From contig CAVYXC010000002.1 in NCBI GenBank assembly GCA_963772515.1, positions 186,001 through 250,000 of the forward strand: DNA of 64,000 bases, written 5' to 3'. Each line of letters begins with the position of its first letter. Positions within the stretch are counted from its first letter, which is position 1. The DNA is from JAFAHD01 sp963772515. GTDB lineage: Bacteria; Vulcanimicrobiota; Vulcanimicrobiia; Eremiobacterales; Eremiobacteraceae. Of this stretch, positions 51,722 through 59,712 are shown one piece after another. A model generated the notes under the pieces. It saw nothing but the letters and a program-made list of their open reading frames with translations. It was not told where the DNA came from and searched no databases. The translations under genes were made by a program, and so were the position numbers.

Positions 51722-52926
51722 AGAACGGAACCCTCAAAGACCGCGACGTCGTCATCCTCAGCGCCGCGCGTACGCCGGTCGGCAACTTCGGCGGCGCGTA
51801 TCGCGAGTACGACGCGCTGCAGCTCGGCACCACCGCCGCCAAAGCCGCCATCGAGCGCGCCGGAATCGGCGCCGACCAGATCGACGAAGTGATCATCGGC
51901 AGCGGCGGCCAGCCCATCGAATTCGCCAACATCGCGCGCCAGATCTCGCTCGAATCCGGAATCCCTATCGGTACGCCCGCGTATAGCGTGCAGCGCAATT
52001 GCGCGAGCGGCGTGCAATCGATCGCCAATGCGATGCAGGCTATCGCCTCGGGCGACGGCGACATCTACCTCGTCGGGGGAACCGAGAATCAATCGATGGC
52101 GCCGTACGTCATTCCGTCGGCGCGCTGGGGCGCACGCCTGCGGCCTGCCGAGATGCTCGATCCGATCTGGACGGGTTTGACCGACCACCACACCGGCATG
52201 CTCATGGGCGCCACCGCCGAGGTGCTCGCCGAAGAGTTCGGCATCACGCGCGAACAACAGGATCAGTTGGCGGTCGAAAGCCACAACAAGGCGTTTCGCG
52301 CACAGCGTACGGGCAAGTTCAACGACGAACTCGTGCACGTGCAGGTTCCGAAAAAGCATGGTGAACCCGAGACCGTCGCCAAGGACGAGGGCCCGCAAGC
52401 CGGACTCTCGGTCCAAAAGCTCGCCCTGTATCCCGCGGTGTTCAAGAAAGGCGGCACGGTGACGCCCGGCAACTCGTGCCCCATCAACGATGCGGGAGCT
52501 GCGCTGATCGTGTCCAGTTACGCCAAGGCGCGCGAGCTCGGCAAGACGCCGCTTGCGGTCATCCGCTCGTACGCGTTTTCGGGCTGCGATCCGCGCACCA
52601 TGGGCTTGGGTCCGACCGTCGCCACGCCAAAGGCGCTCGCGCGTGCGGGCATCACGCTCGACGACATCCAGCTTGTCGAATTCAACGAAGCGTTTGCCGC
52701 CCAATACCTCGCGTGCGAGAAGATCATGGAGCTCGACCGCAGCATCGTCAACGTCAACGGCGGCGCGATCGCGCTCGGCCATCCGATTGGCGCGACCGGC
52801 TCGCGCCTGACCACGACGCTGGTCTTCGAGATGCGCCGCTCGGGCAAGCGCTATGGTCTCGTGACCATGTGCGTGGGCGGCGGTCAGGGCGGTTCACTCG
52901 TCATCGAGAACACGGAGGCCGCGTAG
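51718..52926 (+). CDS. Acetyl-CoA acetyltransferase / 3-ketoacyl-CoA thiolase
   Basis: A 402-residue thiolase: active cysteine in AYSVQRNCASGVQSIANAMQ, NDAGAALIVSSYAKA, the histidine in GGAIALGHPIGATGSRL and the second cysteine in VTMCVGGGQGGSLVIE. It splits 3-ketoacyl-CoA with CoA or condenses two acetyl-CoA; in this operon thiolytic cleavage is expected. The start is GTG at 51718 through a GTGA overlap with padR. It is the first enzyme gene of the operon. Confidence 0.96.
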   Translation: MKNGTLKDRDVVILSAARTPVGNFGGAYREYDALQLGTTAAKAAIERAGIGADQIDEVIIGSGGQPIEFANIARQISLESGIPIGTPAYSVQRNCASGVQSIANAMQAIASGDGDIYLVGGTENQSMAPYVIPSARWGARLRPAEMLDPIWTGLTDHHTGMLMGATAEVLAEEFGITREQQDQLAVESHNKAFRAQRTGKFNDELVHVQVPKKHGEPETVAKDEGPQAGLSVQKLALYPAVFKKGGTVTPGNSCPINDAGAALIVSSYAKARELGKTPLAVIRSYAFSGCDPRTMGLGPTVATPKALARAGITLDDIQLVEFNEAFAAQYLACEKIMELDRSIVNVNGGAIALGHPIGATGSRLTTTLVFEMRRSGKRYGLVTMCVGGGQGGSLVIENTEAA

Positions 52927-52930
52927 TCAG

Positions 52931-53791
52931 ATGTACATCTTCAAATGCGCCGTCGTCGGCGCAGGCGCCATGGGCGGTGAGATCGCGCAAGTCGTCTCGT
53001 GGGCGGGCTTGCCGGTGCTGCTCAAGGACGTCGATCAAAAAGCGCTCGACCACGGCATCGCGACCGCGCGCGCGGTCTACGAGCGGCGCGTCAAGGCGGG
53101 TAAGCTCACGCAAGCCGAGATGGACGAGAAGATGGCGCTCATCACGCCGACGCTGAGCTACGATGAGTTCGGCGACGTCGACTTCGTGATCGAAGCCGTA
53201 CCCGAAAAACTGCCGATCAAGCAAGCCGTCTTCGGCGAGCTCGATAAGATCTGTCAGAGCACCGCGATCCTGGCGAGCAATACCTCGGCGCTGTCCATCA
53301 CCGCGCTGGGCGCCGCCACCAAACGTCCGGCACAAGTCGTCGGCTTCCACTTCTTCAATCCGGCATCGGTGATGAAGCTCATCGAAGTCGTCGCCGGCCA
53401 GCAGACCAGCAAAGACACGATGGACACCGCGGTGTCGTTCGCCGAAGAGCTGCGCAAGATCCCGGTCAAGGTCAAAGAGTGCGCGGGCTTCGTCGTCAAC
53501 CGCATCCTCATGGCGTCGATGGTCGAGATCATCAAGGCGCGCGAGGAGCTGGGCGTGGATCACGAGACCGTCGACAAGATCGTCGTCGAGCGCGGCGGCG
53601 TGCCGATGGGCCCGTTCCTGTTGGGGGACATGTTGGGACTCGATATCGCCGCCGATGTGGCGGCCACGCTTGAAAAGGCCTACGGACCGCGCTTTGCGGC
53701 TCCCAAGGAGCTGGCAGACTTAGTCGCCGCAGGCGACCTCGGCGTCAAGACCGGCAAAGGCTTTTACACGCACACCAAGGCGGAGGTCTAG
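52931..53791 (+). CDS. 3-hydroxyacyl-CoA dehydrogenase
   Basis: A 286-residue NAD-dependent dehydrogenase: CAVVGAGAMGGEIAQVVSWA binds NAD, DVDFVIEAVPEKLPIKQAVF follows, the catalytic histidine is in VVGFHFFNPASVMKLIEVV, and KECAGFVVNRILMASMVEI marks the C-terminal domain. It oxidises 3-hydroxyacyl-CoA to 3-ketoacyl-CoA. It starts 4 bases after the thiolase stop. The next small gene encodes a second copy of the C-terminal domain, which in some enzymes is fused to this one. Confidence 0.96.
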   Translation: MYIFKCAVVGAGAMGGEIAQVVSWAGLPVLLKDVDQKALDHGIATARAVYERRVKAGKLTQAEMDEKMALITPTLSYDEFGDVDFVIEAVPEKLPIKQAVFGELDKICQSTAILASNTSALSITALGAATKRPAQVVGFHFFNPASVMKLIEVVAGQQTSKDTMDTAVSFAEELRKIPVKVKECAGFVVNRILMASMVEIIKAREELGVDHETVDKIVVERGGVPMGPFLLGDMLGLDIAADVAATLEKAYGPRFAAPKELADLVAAGDLGVKTGKGFYTHTKAEV

Positions 53792-53795
53792 AGCC

Positions 53796-54113
53796 ATGGC
53801 CATTACCCAAGACAAAGAGACGGCGCTGGTCGAGCGTTTCGGCTACGCGGCGATCGCGGAGGCTGGGCGGCTGCTCGACGAGCAGATCGCGAGCGCGAAA
53901 GACATCGATCTCGCCATGCGCGCCGGCGCTGGCTTCAAGACCGGCCCGCTCGAGCAGGCGGATACTATCGGTCTCGACACCGTGCTTGAGACGTTACGCA
54001 GGCTGCACGCGCAATACGGCGACAACTACAAACCGAGCGCGACGCTTGAGGGACTCGTCGCGAAGGGCGCGCTCGGCAAGAAGACCGGCCGCGGCTTTTT
54101 GGAGTATTCGTGA
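53796..54113 (+). CDS. Stand-alone 3-hydroxyacyl-CoA dehydrogenase C-terminal domain
   Basis: A 105-residue protein equal to one 3HCDH C-terminal helical domain: VERFGYAAIAEAGRLLDEQI, DIDLAMRAGAGFKTGPLEQA, LDTVLETLRRLHAQYGDNYK and a final GLVAKGALGKKTGRGFLEYS. It lacks the NAD domain. In longer family members, two such domains follow one NAD domain, so this could be the detached second domain that completes the substrate site or dimer of the upstream enzyme. ATG 53796 lies 4 bases after the dehydrogenase stop. Codon use looks like its neighbours. Confidence 0.85.
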   Translation: MAITQDKETALVERFGYAAIAEAGRLLDEQIASAKDIDLAMRAGAGFKTGPLEQADTIGLDTVLETLRRLHAQYGDNYKPSATLEGLVAKGALGKKTGRGFLEYS

Positions 54114-54910
54114 TGGCCGATACCGCGACCGCGACGTATTCGAACATCCTCGTCGACGTCCAGGGCGGCGTCGCGCTCATCACCATCAACCGGCCGCCGG
54201 CCAACGCGCTGTCCAAGGCGACGCTGGAAGAGCTCAAGGCCGCGTTCGATGCGCTCGAAGGCGACGCCAATGCTCGCGCGATCGTGATCACCGGTGCCGG
54301 GCAGTACGTCTTCATCGGCGGGGCGGACATCACCGAGTTCGTCGGCCTCGATGAAGCCGGCGCGCGTGCATCGGTGCAGCGCGGCCACGATCTGTTCAAC
54401 ACGATCGAACACTATCCGAAGCCGGTCATCGCCGCGATCAACGGCGTGTGCGTCGGCGGCGGCAACGAGCTGGCCATGGCGTGCGATATCCGCATCGCTG
54501 CGGAGAGCGCGAAGTTCGGCCAACCGGAAGTCAACTTGGGCATCATCCCTGGCTGGGGCGGCAGCCAACGTCTGCCGCGCTTGGTCGGAAAAGGCCGCGC
54601 GCTGGAGATGATGTTGACCGGCGATCTGGTCAAAGCCGATGACGCCGCGCGTTACGGCTTGGTCAACAAGGTCGTGCCGGACAACGAAGTGCTCACCCAT
54701 GCGCGCAACCTCGCGCGCAAGCTCACAATGGGTGCGCCGCTCGCGATGAAGCACATCAAAGCCACGACCAACATCGGACTCGAACAGGGCACCGCAGCCG
54801 GCCTCAAGGCCGAAACCGAAGCGGTGGGCACAATTTTCGCGAGCAATGACGCCAAGGAAGGCGTCGCGGCGTTCCTCGGCAAGCGCCGGCCCAAGTTCAC
54901 CGGATCATAG
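54113..54910 (+). CDS. Enoyl-CoA hydratase/isomerase family protein
   Basis: A 265-residue crotonase: VALITINRPPANALSKATLE, the oxyanion loop IGGADITEFVGLDEAGARA, PVIAAINGVCVGGGNELAMA and KFGQPEVNLGIIPGWGGSQRL, which includes the two acidic catalytic positions (glutamates in GNELAMA and GQPEVNLG). It hydrates trans-2-enoyl-CoA. The ATG at 54113 shares one base with the upstream TGA (TGATG) and has GGAG 8 bases before it. Between it and the acyl-CoA dehydrogenase gene lies a 20-bp palindrome. Confidence 0.95.
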   Translation: MADTATATYSNILVDVQGGVALITINRPPANALSKATLEELKAAFDALEGDANARAIVITGAGQYVFIGGADITEFVGLDEAGARASVQRGHDLFNTIEHYPKPVIAAINGVCVGGGNELAMACDIRIAAESAKFGQPEVNLGIIPGWGGSQRLPRLVGKGRALEMMLTGDLVKADDAARYGLVNKVVPDNEVLTHARNLARKLTMGAPLAMKHIKATTNIGLEQGTAAGLKAETEAVGTIFASNDAKEGVAAFLGKRRPKFTGS

Positions 54911-54916
54911 TTGTAG

Positions 54917-54936
54917 CGGTCGAATTTATTCGACCG
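54917..54936. repeat. 20-bp palindromic repeat, copy 1 (intergenic)
   Basis: CGGTCGAATTTATTCGACCG: two perfect 9-bp arms around TT. It lies in the 42-base gap between the hydratase and acyl-CoA dehydrogenase genes. The same sequence in reverse orientation occurs at 56750-56769 inside etfB. It could be an operator, a transcript hairpin or a dispersed palindromic element. Confidence 0.7.
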
Positions 54937-54952
54937 GATTGAGGAGAACGAC

Positions 54953-56122
54953 ATGGCTATCGCCACCAAATCTGAAGGTCTCAACTTCGAGCTGCCCGAG
55001 GATCTCAAGCTGCTGCGCCGCTCGATCCGCGAGTTCGTCGAAAAAGAGCTGTGGCCGGTCGGGCAACAAGTCGAGGACACCGACGAGATCCCGAAGAGCA
55101 CGATCGACAAGCTCAAAGAGATGGGCATGTTCGGCCTGCCGTTTTCTGAGGAATACGGCGGCGCGGGCGTGGGCGAGCTGGGCTACTGCATCGCACTCGA
55201 AGAGCTGGGACGAGCTAACGCGTGCTTCTCGAACCTCATCGGCGCGCATTGCAGCATCGGCGCGATGGCGCTGTACCTTGACGGCAGCAAAGAGCTCAAG
55301 GACAAGTACTTCCCCGATCTGTGCGCCGGCGAGAAGATCGCGTGCTTCGCGCTCTCCGAACCCGCCGCAGGATCGGACGCCGCCAACATCCAGACGAGCG
55401 CGGTGCGGCAAGGCGATACCTTTGTATTGAACGGCGTCAAGCACTTCATCACCAACGGCGATCTGGCGGACTTCGCGACTGTGTTCGCGGTGACCGACAA
55501 GAGTCTGGGGGCGCGCGGCGGGATCACCGCGTTCTGGGTCGATCTCAACCAGCCCGGCGTGAAGCGCGGACCCAACGATAAGAAGATGGGGCTGTACGGC
55601 AGCCACACGTGCGAGCTGATATTCACCGACGCCAAGGTCCCGGCCGATCACGTCATCGGCCAGGTCGGCATGGGCTTCATCACCGCGATGAAGACGCTCG
55701 ACATGGGGCGGCTCTCGCTCGGCGCCGGCTGCGTCGGCGCGTCGCAGTTCGCGCTCGAGCGCGCGATCGGGCACGCGAAGGAACGCGTGCAGTTCGGCAA
55801 GCCGATCGCCAAGCAGCAAGCCGTGCAGTTCATGCTCGCGGACATCGCCACCGAGATCTACGCCGCGCGCAACATGGTGTACAACGGCGCGTGGAAGGCC
55901 GATCGCGGCGAGCGCTTCTCAATGGAGGCCGCGATGGTCAAACGCTACTGCTCGGACATGGCGATCCACGTCGTCGACCGCGTGCTGCAGATCTTCGGCG
56001 GCATGGGCTTCATGAAGGAGACGGGCATCGAGCGCGGCTATCGCGATGCGCGCATTCTCGCGATCTACGAGGGCACCAACGAGATCCAGCGCATGATCAT
56101 CGCCGAGGAACTGCTCAAATAG
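54953..56122 (+). CDS. Acyl-CoA dehydrogenase
   Basis: A 389-residue FAD enzyme: GLPFSEEYGGAGVGELGYCI, CFALSEPAAGSDAANIQTSA, DTFVLNGVKHFITNGDLADF, the QFGKPIAKQQAVQFMLADI region, QIFGGMGFMKETGIERGYRD and the catalytic glutamate in IYEGTNEIQRMIIAEEL. It makes the trans-2 double bond in acyl-CoA and passes electrons to the flavoprotein encoded by the next two genes. GAGGAG 8 bases upstream of the ATG gives a strong start. The range of chain length is not evident. Confidence 0.97.
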   Translation: MAIATKSEGLNFELPEDLKLLRRSIREFVEKELWPVGQQVEDTDEIPKSTIDKLKEMGMFGLPFSEEYGGAGVGELGYCIALEELGRANACFSNLIGAHCSIGAMALYLDGSKELKDKYFPDLCAGEKIACFALSEPAAGSDAANIQTSAVRQGDTFVLNGVKHFITNGDLADFATVFAVTDKSLGARGGITAFWVDLNQPGVKRGPNDKKMGLYGSHTCELIFTDAKVPADHVIGQVGMGFITAMKTLDMGRLSLGAGCVGASQFALERAIGHAKERVQFGKPIAKQQAVQFMLADIATEIYAARNMVYNGAWKADRGERFSMEAAMVKRYCSDMAIHVVDRVLQIFGGMGFMKETGIERGYRDARILAIYEGTNEIQRMIIAEELLK

Positions 56123-56123
56123 C

Positions 56124-56912
56124 GTGCGCCTCGCGGTCTGCGTCGCAGCAGTCCCAAATCCCGCAAAGGTGAAATGGGATCGCTTTCGTCAGGTGCTCGA
56201 CGTCCAAGACGCCGAGCCGGTGCTCAATCCCGCCGATCGCAACGCGCTCGAGCTGGCGGCGATGCTCGCCAAGGCGAACAGCGCGACCTTCGATGCGTAT
56301 TGTGCGGGACCGGGCGCGTCGTCGGCGCTGCGCGAAGCCGCGGTGTTCGGCGCGCAACGATTGATCGCGATAAGCGATCCGCGCCTTGAAAGCGCCGACG
56401 AAGCGGGCATCGCCGCGGCGCTGAGCGCCGCCATAAAGCATGATGGCGGTGCTGATGTCGTGTTGTGCGGCGCCGCGACGGCGTCGCTCGGCAGTGGCGC
56501 AGTCCCCGGCTACTTGAGCGCGATGCTCGACGCCGGGTTGCGGGCAGATGTCGTGGATGCGCACGTTGAGGGCGACGGGCTGAGTGTGGGGCTCATCGAT
56601 GGCCTTTCTTTGGTGCGTTCGTACGCCGCTCTGCCGTTGGTTATCTCCGCTGCGTCCTACGCCATCAAAGTGCGCGCCGTTTCGCCGATCTTGTTGATGC
56701 GCGCCTCGAAGAAGCCGATCGAAGAGTTGCTGCTTGCAGACGTCGCGGACGGTCGAATAAATTCGACCGCTCCACTACCCAGTACGGGCGCGACCGATGG
56801 GCCGCTCGAATCCAATCGCAAACGCCGCTTGAACGAGACGGTCGACGGTCCCGATGCCGCCGCCCGGGCGATCACACTGGTCTCCGCGCTGCGCGAGCGT
56901 CAGCTGGTCTGA
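56124..56912 (+). CDS. etfB: Electron transfer flavoprotein beta subunit
   Basis: A 262-residue EtfB: VAAVPNPAKVKWDRFRQVLD at the start, NPADRNALELAAMLA, ADVVLCGAATASLGSGAVPG and SYAALPLVISAASYAIKVRA in place of the usual signature. With EtfA it takes electrons from acyl-CoA dehydrogenase. The start is GTG at 56124, one base after the preceding stop. It is more divergent than mitochondrial-type EtfB. The stretch GRINSTAPL (about residues 210-218) is encoded by a 20-bp palindrome identical in reverse to one upstream, so the element sits in frame within the gene near its variable C-terminus. Confidence 0.88.
   Translation: MRLAVCVAAVPNPAKVKWDRFRQVLDVQDAEPVLNPADRNALELAAMLAKANSATFDAYCAGPGASSALREAAVFGAQRLIAISDPRLESADEAGIAAALSAAIKHDGGADVVLCGAATASLGSGAVPGYLSAMLDAGLRADVVDAHVEGDGLSVGLIDGLSLVRSYAALPLVISAASYAIKVRAVSPILLMRASKKPIEELLLADVADGRINSTAPLPSTGATDGPLESNRKRRLNETVDGPDAAARAITLVSALRERQLV
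56750..56769. repeat. 20-bp palindromic repeat, copy 2 (inside etfB)
   Basis: CGGTCGAATAAATTCGACCG, the exact reverse complement of the copy at 54917-54936. It is read in frame as part of etfB in a poorly conserved segment. Identical 20-base matches by chance within 2 kb are very unlikely, so the two copies are related or bound by the same factor. Confidence 0.7.
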
Positions 56913-56913
56913 C

Positions 56914-57870
56914 ATGCCGGTCACCGTCGATCTCGAGAAATGCGTCGGCTCGCGCGACTGTCTCAACGCGTGCGCGTTCAACGCGATCGACGTCATCGAC
57001 GGCAAGGCGGTCATCTATGAGAACTGCGTCGACTGCGACGCGTGCGTGCGCGCCTGCCCGACGCATGCCATCATCTCGGCCACGCCCGCTGAACCGGCCG
57101 GCGGCAGCATCCTCGTCGTCGACTTCGGTGAACGCTCGGGCATCAATCCCATCGTCGACCGTATTGCGCGCCGCGCCGACACGAGCGCCGTCAGCGTGCG
57201 TGTGGACCCGGCGGATGCAAACGCCGCCGGCGCAGCGATCATCCAAGAGGCGCAGAGCAACGAAGCGAATCTCATCGTCTTGCCGCACGAGGGCGCCGGC
57301 CCCGCCGTCGCCGCGCGCGTCGCGAACGCTTTGAACGCCGCGCTGCTCAGCGGCTGCAGCGACTTCACCCTCGATGATGCCGGCGGCGTGCGCGCGACTA
57401 GGCTGCGCTACGGCGGCATCGTCAAGATCTCAAGCCGCGTAGCTCCGGGCAAGACCGTGGTCACGTTGGTGCCGCGAGGCTCCGCACCGTTTGCGCCGCG
57501 CGCGCTTGACACCGGAACTCCGGCCGACCGAATCGGCGATGCACCGCCTCCGCCAGTAGAGCTGGCGCGCATCGTCATTTCACTGAATCCGGATCTTCCG
57601 CCCGATGCGCTTGAAGCGGGTCGCGCGATCGCGCGCGCACTCGGAGCCGGCACCATCGATGCGAAGGCACTCGCCGGCCACGCGATCTCGCCCGAACTGT
57701 ACATCTCGATCGGCGTCACCGGCTCCACCGAGCACAACGCGGCGATCAGCGGCGCCGGCACTGTTGTCGCGCTGGTCGCAGATAGCAACGCGCCTATCGC
57801 GCAAGCGGCTGACTACATACTAACCGGCGACGTGGGTGCGCACGCCAAAGCGCTCCTGGCCGCGCTCTAG
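56914..57870 (+). CDS. etfA: Electron transfer flavoprotein alpha subunit with N-terminal ferredoxin domain
   Basis: A 318-residue EtfA with a two-cluster ferredoxin-like head. Cluster II cysteines are complete (C38, C41, C44 and C48 in CVDCDACVRACP). Cluster I reads CVGSRDCLNAC, where the second ligand position is Ser13 instead of cysteine. Then come the EtfA N-domain (VVDFGERSGINPIVDRIARR) and the FAD domain (GAGTIDAKALAGHAISPELY, ISIGVTGSTEHNAAISGAG), the latter with the family sequence for FAD binding. Such ferredoxin-fused EtfA occurs in anaerobes and some aerobes and allows electron exchange with iron-sulfur partners. It starts one base after etfB (TGA C ATG). Confidence 0.92.
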   Translation: MPVTVDLEKCVGSRDCLNACAFNAIDVIDGKAVIYENCVDCDACVRACPTHAIISATPAEPAGGSILVVDFGERSGINPIVDRIARRADTSAVSVRVDPADANAAGAAIIQEAQSNEANLIVLPHEGAGPAVAARVANALNAALLSGCSDFTLDDAGGVRATRLRYGGIVKISSRVAPGKTVVTLVPRGSAPFAPRALDTGTPADRIGDAPPPPVELARIVISLNPDLPPDALEAGRAIARALGAGTIDAKALAGHAISPELYISIGVTGSTEHNAAISGAGTVVALVADSNAPIAQAADYILTGDVGAHAKALLAAL

Positions 57871-58424
57871 GAATGATCGGCCTCGAGCCACACATCCTCG
57901 AGCGGCATGTGGGCAACGTCTGCGGGATAGTCTCCCTGAGGATGGTTGACGGTCCATTCTTGGCAGATGCGCGCGAGATACTCGAATTGATCCCATAACG
58001 CGGCCCCGTCGATGCGGCGCATGATCGCGAGCGCCGGGCTTAAGAGCTGCCAATTGCGTACCACCACGGCTGCCCACAAGGATAAGGCGATCTCGCGATC
58101 GATGATGCCGTGCCTGACGAACGTGCCCAACGACTCGAAGAAATTCCCGACGACGGTCACCGGGCGCAGCTGCTCATCAAGCGGGCTCTTCAAGAGTCGG
58201 CGGCGCACCTCGGGATCTTTGATCAGCTCGGGCAGATCATAGGCGACGAAGCGCTGCGCCTCGGAGAACTCCGGCGACTCGAGCACCTCGCGGCTCTCGG
58301 TCAGCGCGGTGATCGAATTCGAACCGCTCAAGTGGCGCAGCTGCACGAACGCGGCGAACGCGGTCGCCGCGATGACCAAGAGCGTGCCGATCGATGCGAC
58401 CGTCGTGATGAGCTCGAGACTCAC
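57867..58424 (-). CDS. DUF4760-like single-pass membrane protein (paralogue 2)
   Basis: A 185-residue protein with the same plan as the gene at 49108-49680: ITTVASIGTLLVIAATAFAA helix, FVQLRHLSGSNSITAL, FSEAQRFVAYDLPELIKD, VGNFFESLGTFVRHGIIDRE and a final MPLEDVWLEAD that matches VQLDDVWLAED of paralogue 1. The start is GTG at 58424, a GTGA overlap with the acyltransferase stop. Both paralogues are thus translationally coupled to an upstream enzyme gene of a different kind. Its stop overlaps that of etfA. The function is unknown. Confidence 0.78.
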   Translation of the reverse strand: MSLELITTVASIGTLLVIAATAFAAFVQLRHLSGSNSITALTESREVLESPEFSEAQRFVAYDLPELIKDPEVRRRLLKSPLDEQLRPVTVVGNFFESLGTFVRHGIIDREIALSLWAAVVVRNWQLLSPALAIMRRIDGAALWDQFEYLARICQEWTVNHPQGDYPADVAHMPLEDVWLEADHS

Positions 58425-59662
58425 GTCTTCACCTCGACGCTCGGCTTGGCCGTGACCTTCGGCTTCGCCTTGAGACGGAACGGCATCTGCAGCACCGCCC
58501 AACCGTGGTCGAGGAACGGGCGCTCGACCAGATAGGTCGTGGCGATCGCCACGAGGATCGCGGCGCACAGCGGCACCAGATTGGCGATGAGCGTCGAATG
58601 CGGCCACGAACGGAAGAACGGCAAGACGTGCACCGCCACCCAGACGATGACGAACTTGTTCCATAGATATAAATTGTACGAGACGAACGCGAAGTAGACC
58701 AACACCGGATTGGCGATCAGACGTTGCCAAGCAGATGCGCCCAACATGCCGCTGACTGCGAACACGGCCAACAGGAGGCCGAATAATGATCGGTAGGTGT
58801 TCTGCCAGTGCCACGCGGCCGGCCCAGCGCCGGCATGGATCAGGCTTGCGAACATCGCGTTGAGCCCGACAGCAGCGAGGAGCGAGATCGCGGTAAAAAG
58901 CGGCCACCAACGGTGCAGCTGCGGAAGATGCGAACGGAACATGACGGTGAGGTACGAGCTGCCCATGCCGAACGCGAAGAGATCGAGAAATCCCGGCAAC
59001 TGATACACGTAGAACGAATCGCTGCCACCGCCGTGCACTGCCAAGTACAGGCGGTACCCTTGCGATGCCGCGATCATCATGAGCGGCGTGGCCAGCGCCC
59101 AGCGCCGGAATGCCCACGCGATCGCGGGGAAGAGCACGTAGAACTGGATCTCCACCGCAAGCGACCACAGTGGGCCGTTAATCGCGAAAAACGTAGTCTT
59201 GAAGATGGAATGCGCGAAGACGAGATGCAGGCCGTAGTTCTGCAGCAGCTTCACGGTCGTGTCCAGTGCCGCAGGCTTGGGAAGCGCCAAGAGCAGCACC
59301 GCAGTCATGAACGTCAGCGAGAACAGATAGCTGGGCAAGATCTTCAGCGCGCGACGGTCGATGAAATGCGCGACCGTCTGCAGCGGCTTGTCTTCGAACA
59401 GCGTGCGCGCGTACGGATAGAACAGCACGAAACCGCTGATGAAGAAGAACACTTCGACGCCGAGAAAACCCGAGCCCGCGAACGTGTTGATGCCCAGCGT
59501 CACGGCGCCGAGACGCACGTGCAGATCGGTCGCCAGCGCTTCTTTGAGGTGATAGATGAACACCATGAGCACGGCGATGCCGCGCATGCCGTCCATGAAC
59601 GCGATGTGATGCGTGCCCTGGCCGGGATGCGCCGACGCGGCGGCTTGAGATGACGCCATCAT
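58421..59662 (-). CDS. Acyltransferase 3 family membrane protein (third copy)
   Basis: A 413-residue paralogue of the two genes at 22-24 kb: FMDGMRGIAVLMVFIYHLKE, GVEVFFFISGFVLFYPYART, LFEDKPLQTVAHFIDRRALK and ILPSYLFSLT, then about nine more helices and VERPFLDHGW. ATG 59662 (or the adjacent 59659) is favoured; the frame opens with a TTG a few codons earlier. The shared block FVLFYPYAR...KPLQTV is nearly identical in all three, so they form a recent family within the genome. Probably modifies surface glycans or lipids. Coupled by GTGA to the DUF4760-like gene. Confidence 0.9.
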   Translation of the reverse strand: MMASSQAAASAHPGQGTHHIAFMDGMRGIAVLMVFIYHLKEALATDLHVRLGAVTLGINTFAGSGFLGVEVFFFISGFVLFYPYARTLFEDKPLQTVAHFIDRRALKILPSYLFSLTFMTAVLLLALPKPAALDTTVKLLQNYGLHLVFAHSIFKTTFFAINGPLWSLAVEIQFYVLFPAIAWAFRRWALATPLMMIAASQGYRLYLAVHGGGSDSFYVYQLPGFLDLFAFGMGSSYLTVMFRSHLPQLHRWWPLFTAISLLAAVGLNAMFASLIHAGAGPAAWHWQNTYRSLFGLLLAVFAVSGMLGASAWQRLIANPVLVYFAFVSYNLYLWNKFVIVWVAVHVLPFFRSWPHSTLIANLVPLCAAILVAIATTYLVERPFLDHGWAVLQMPFRLKAKPKVTAKPSVEVKT

Positions 59663-59712
59663 TGAAGATATCGGCAAAACCGCCGTTTGCCGCCCCTAGC
59701 GTCATTCGCGCG

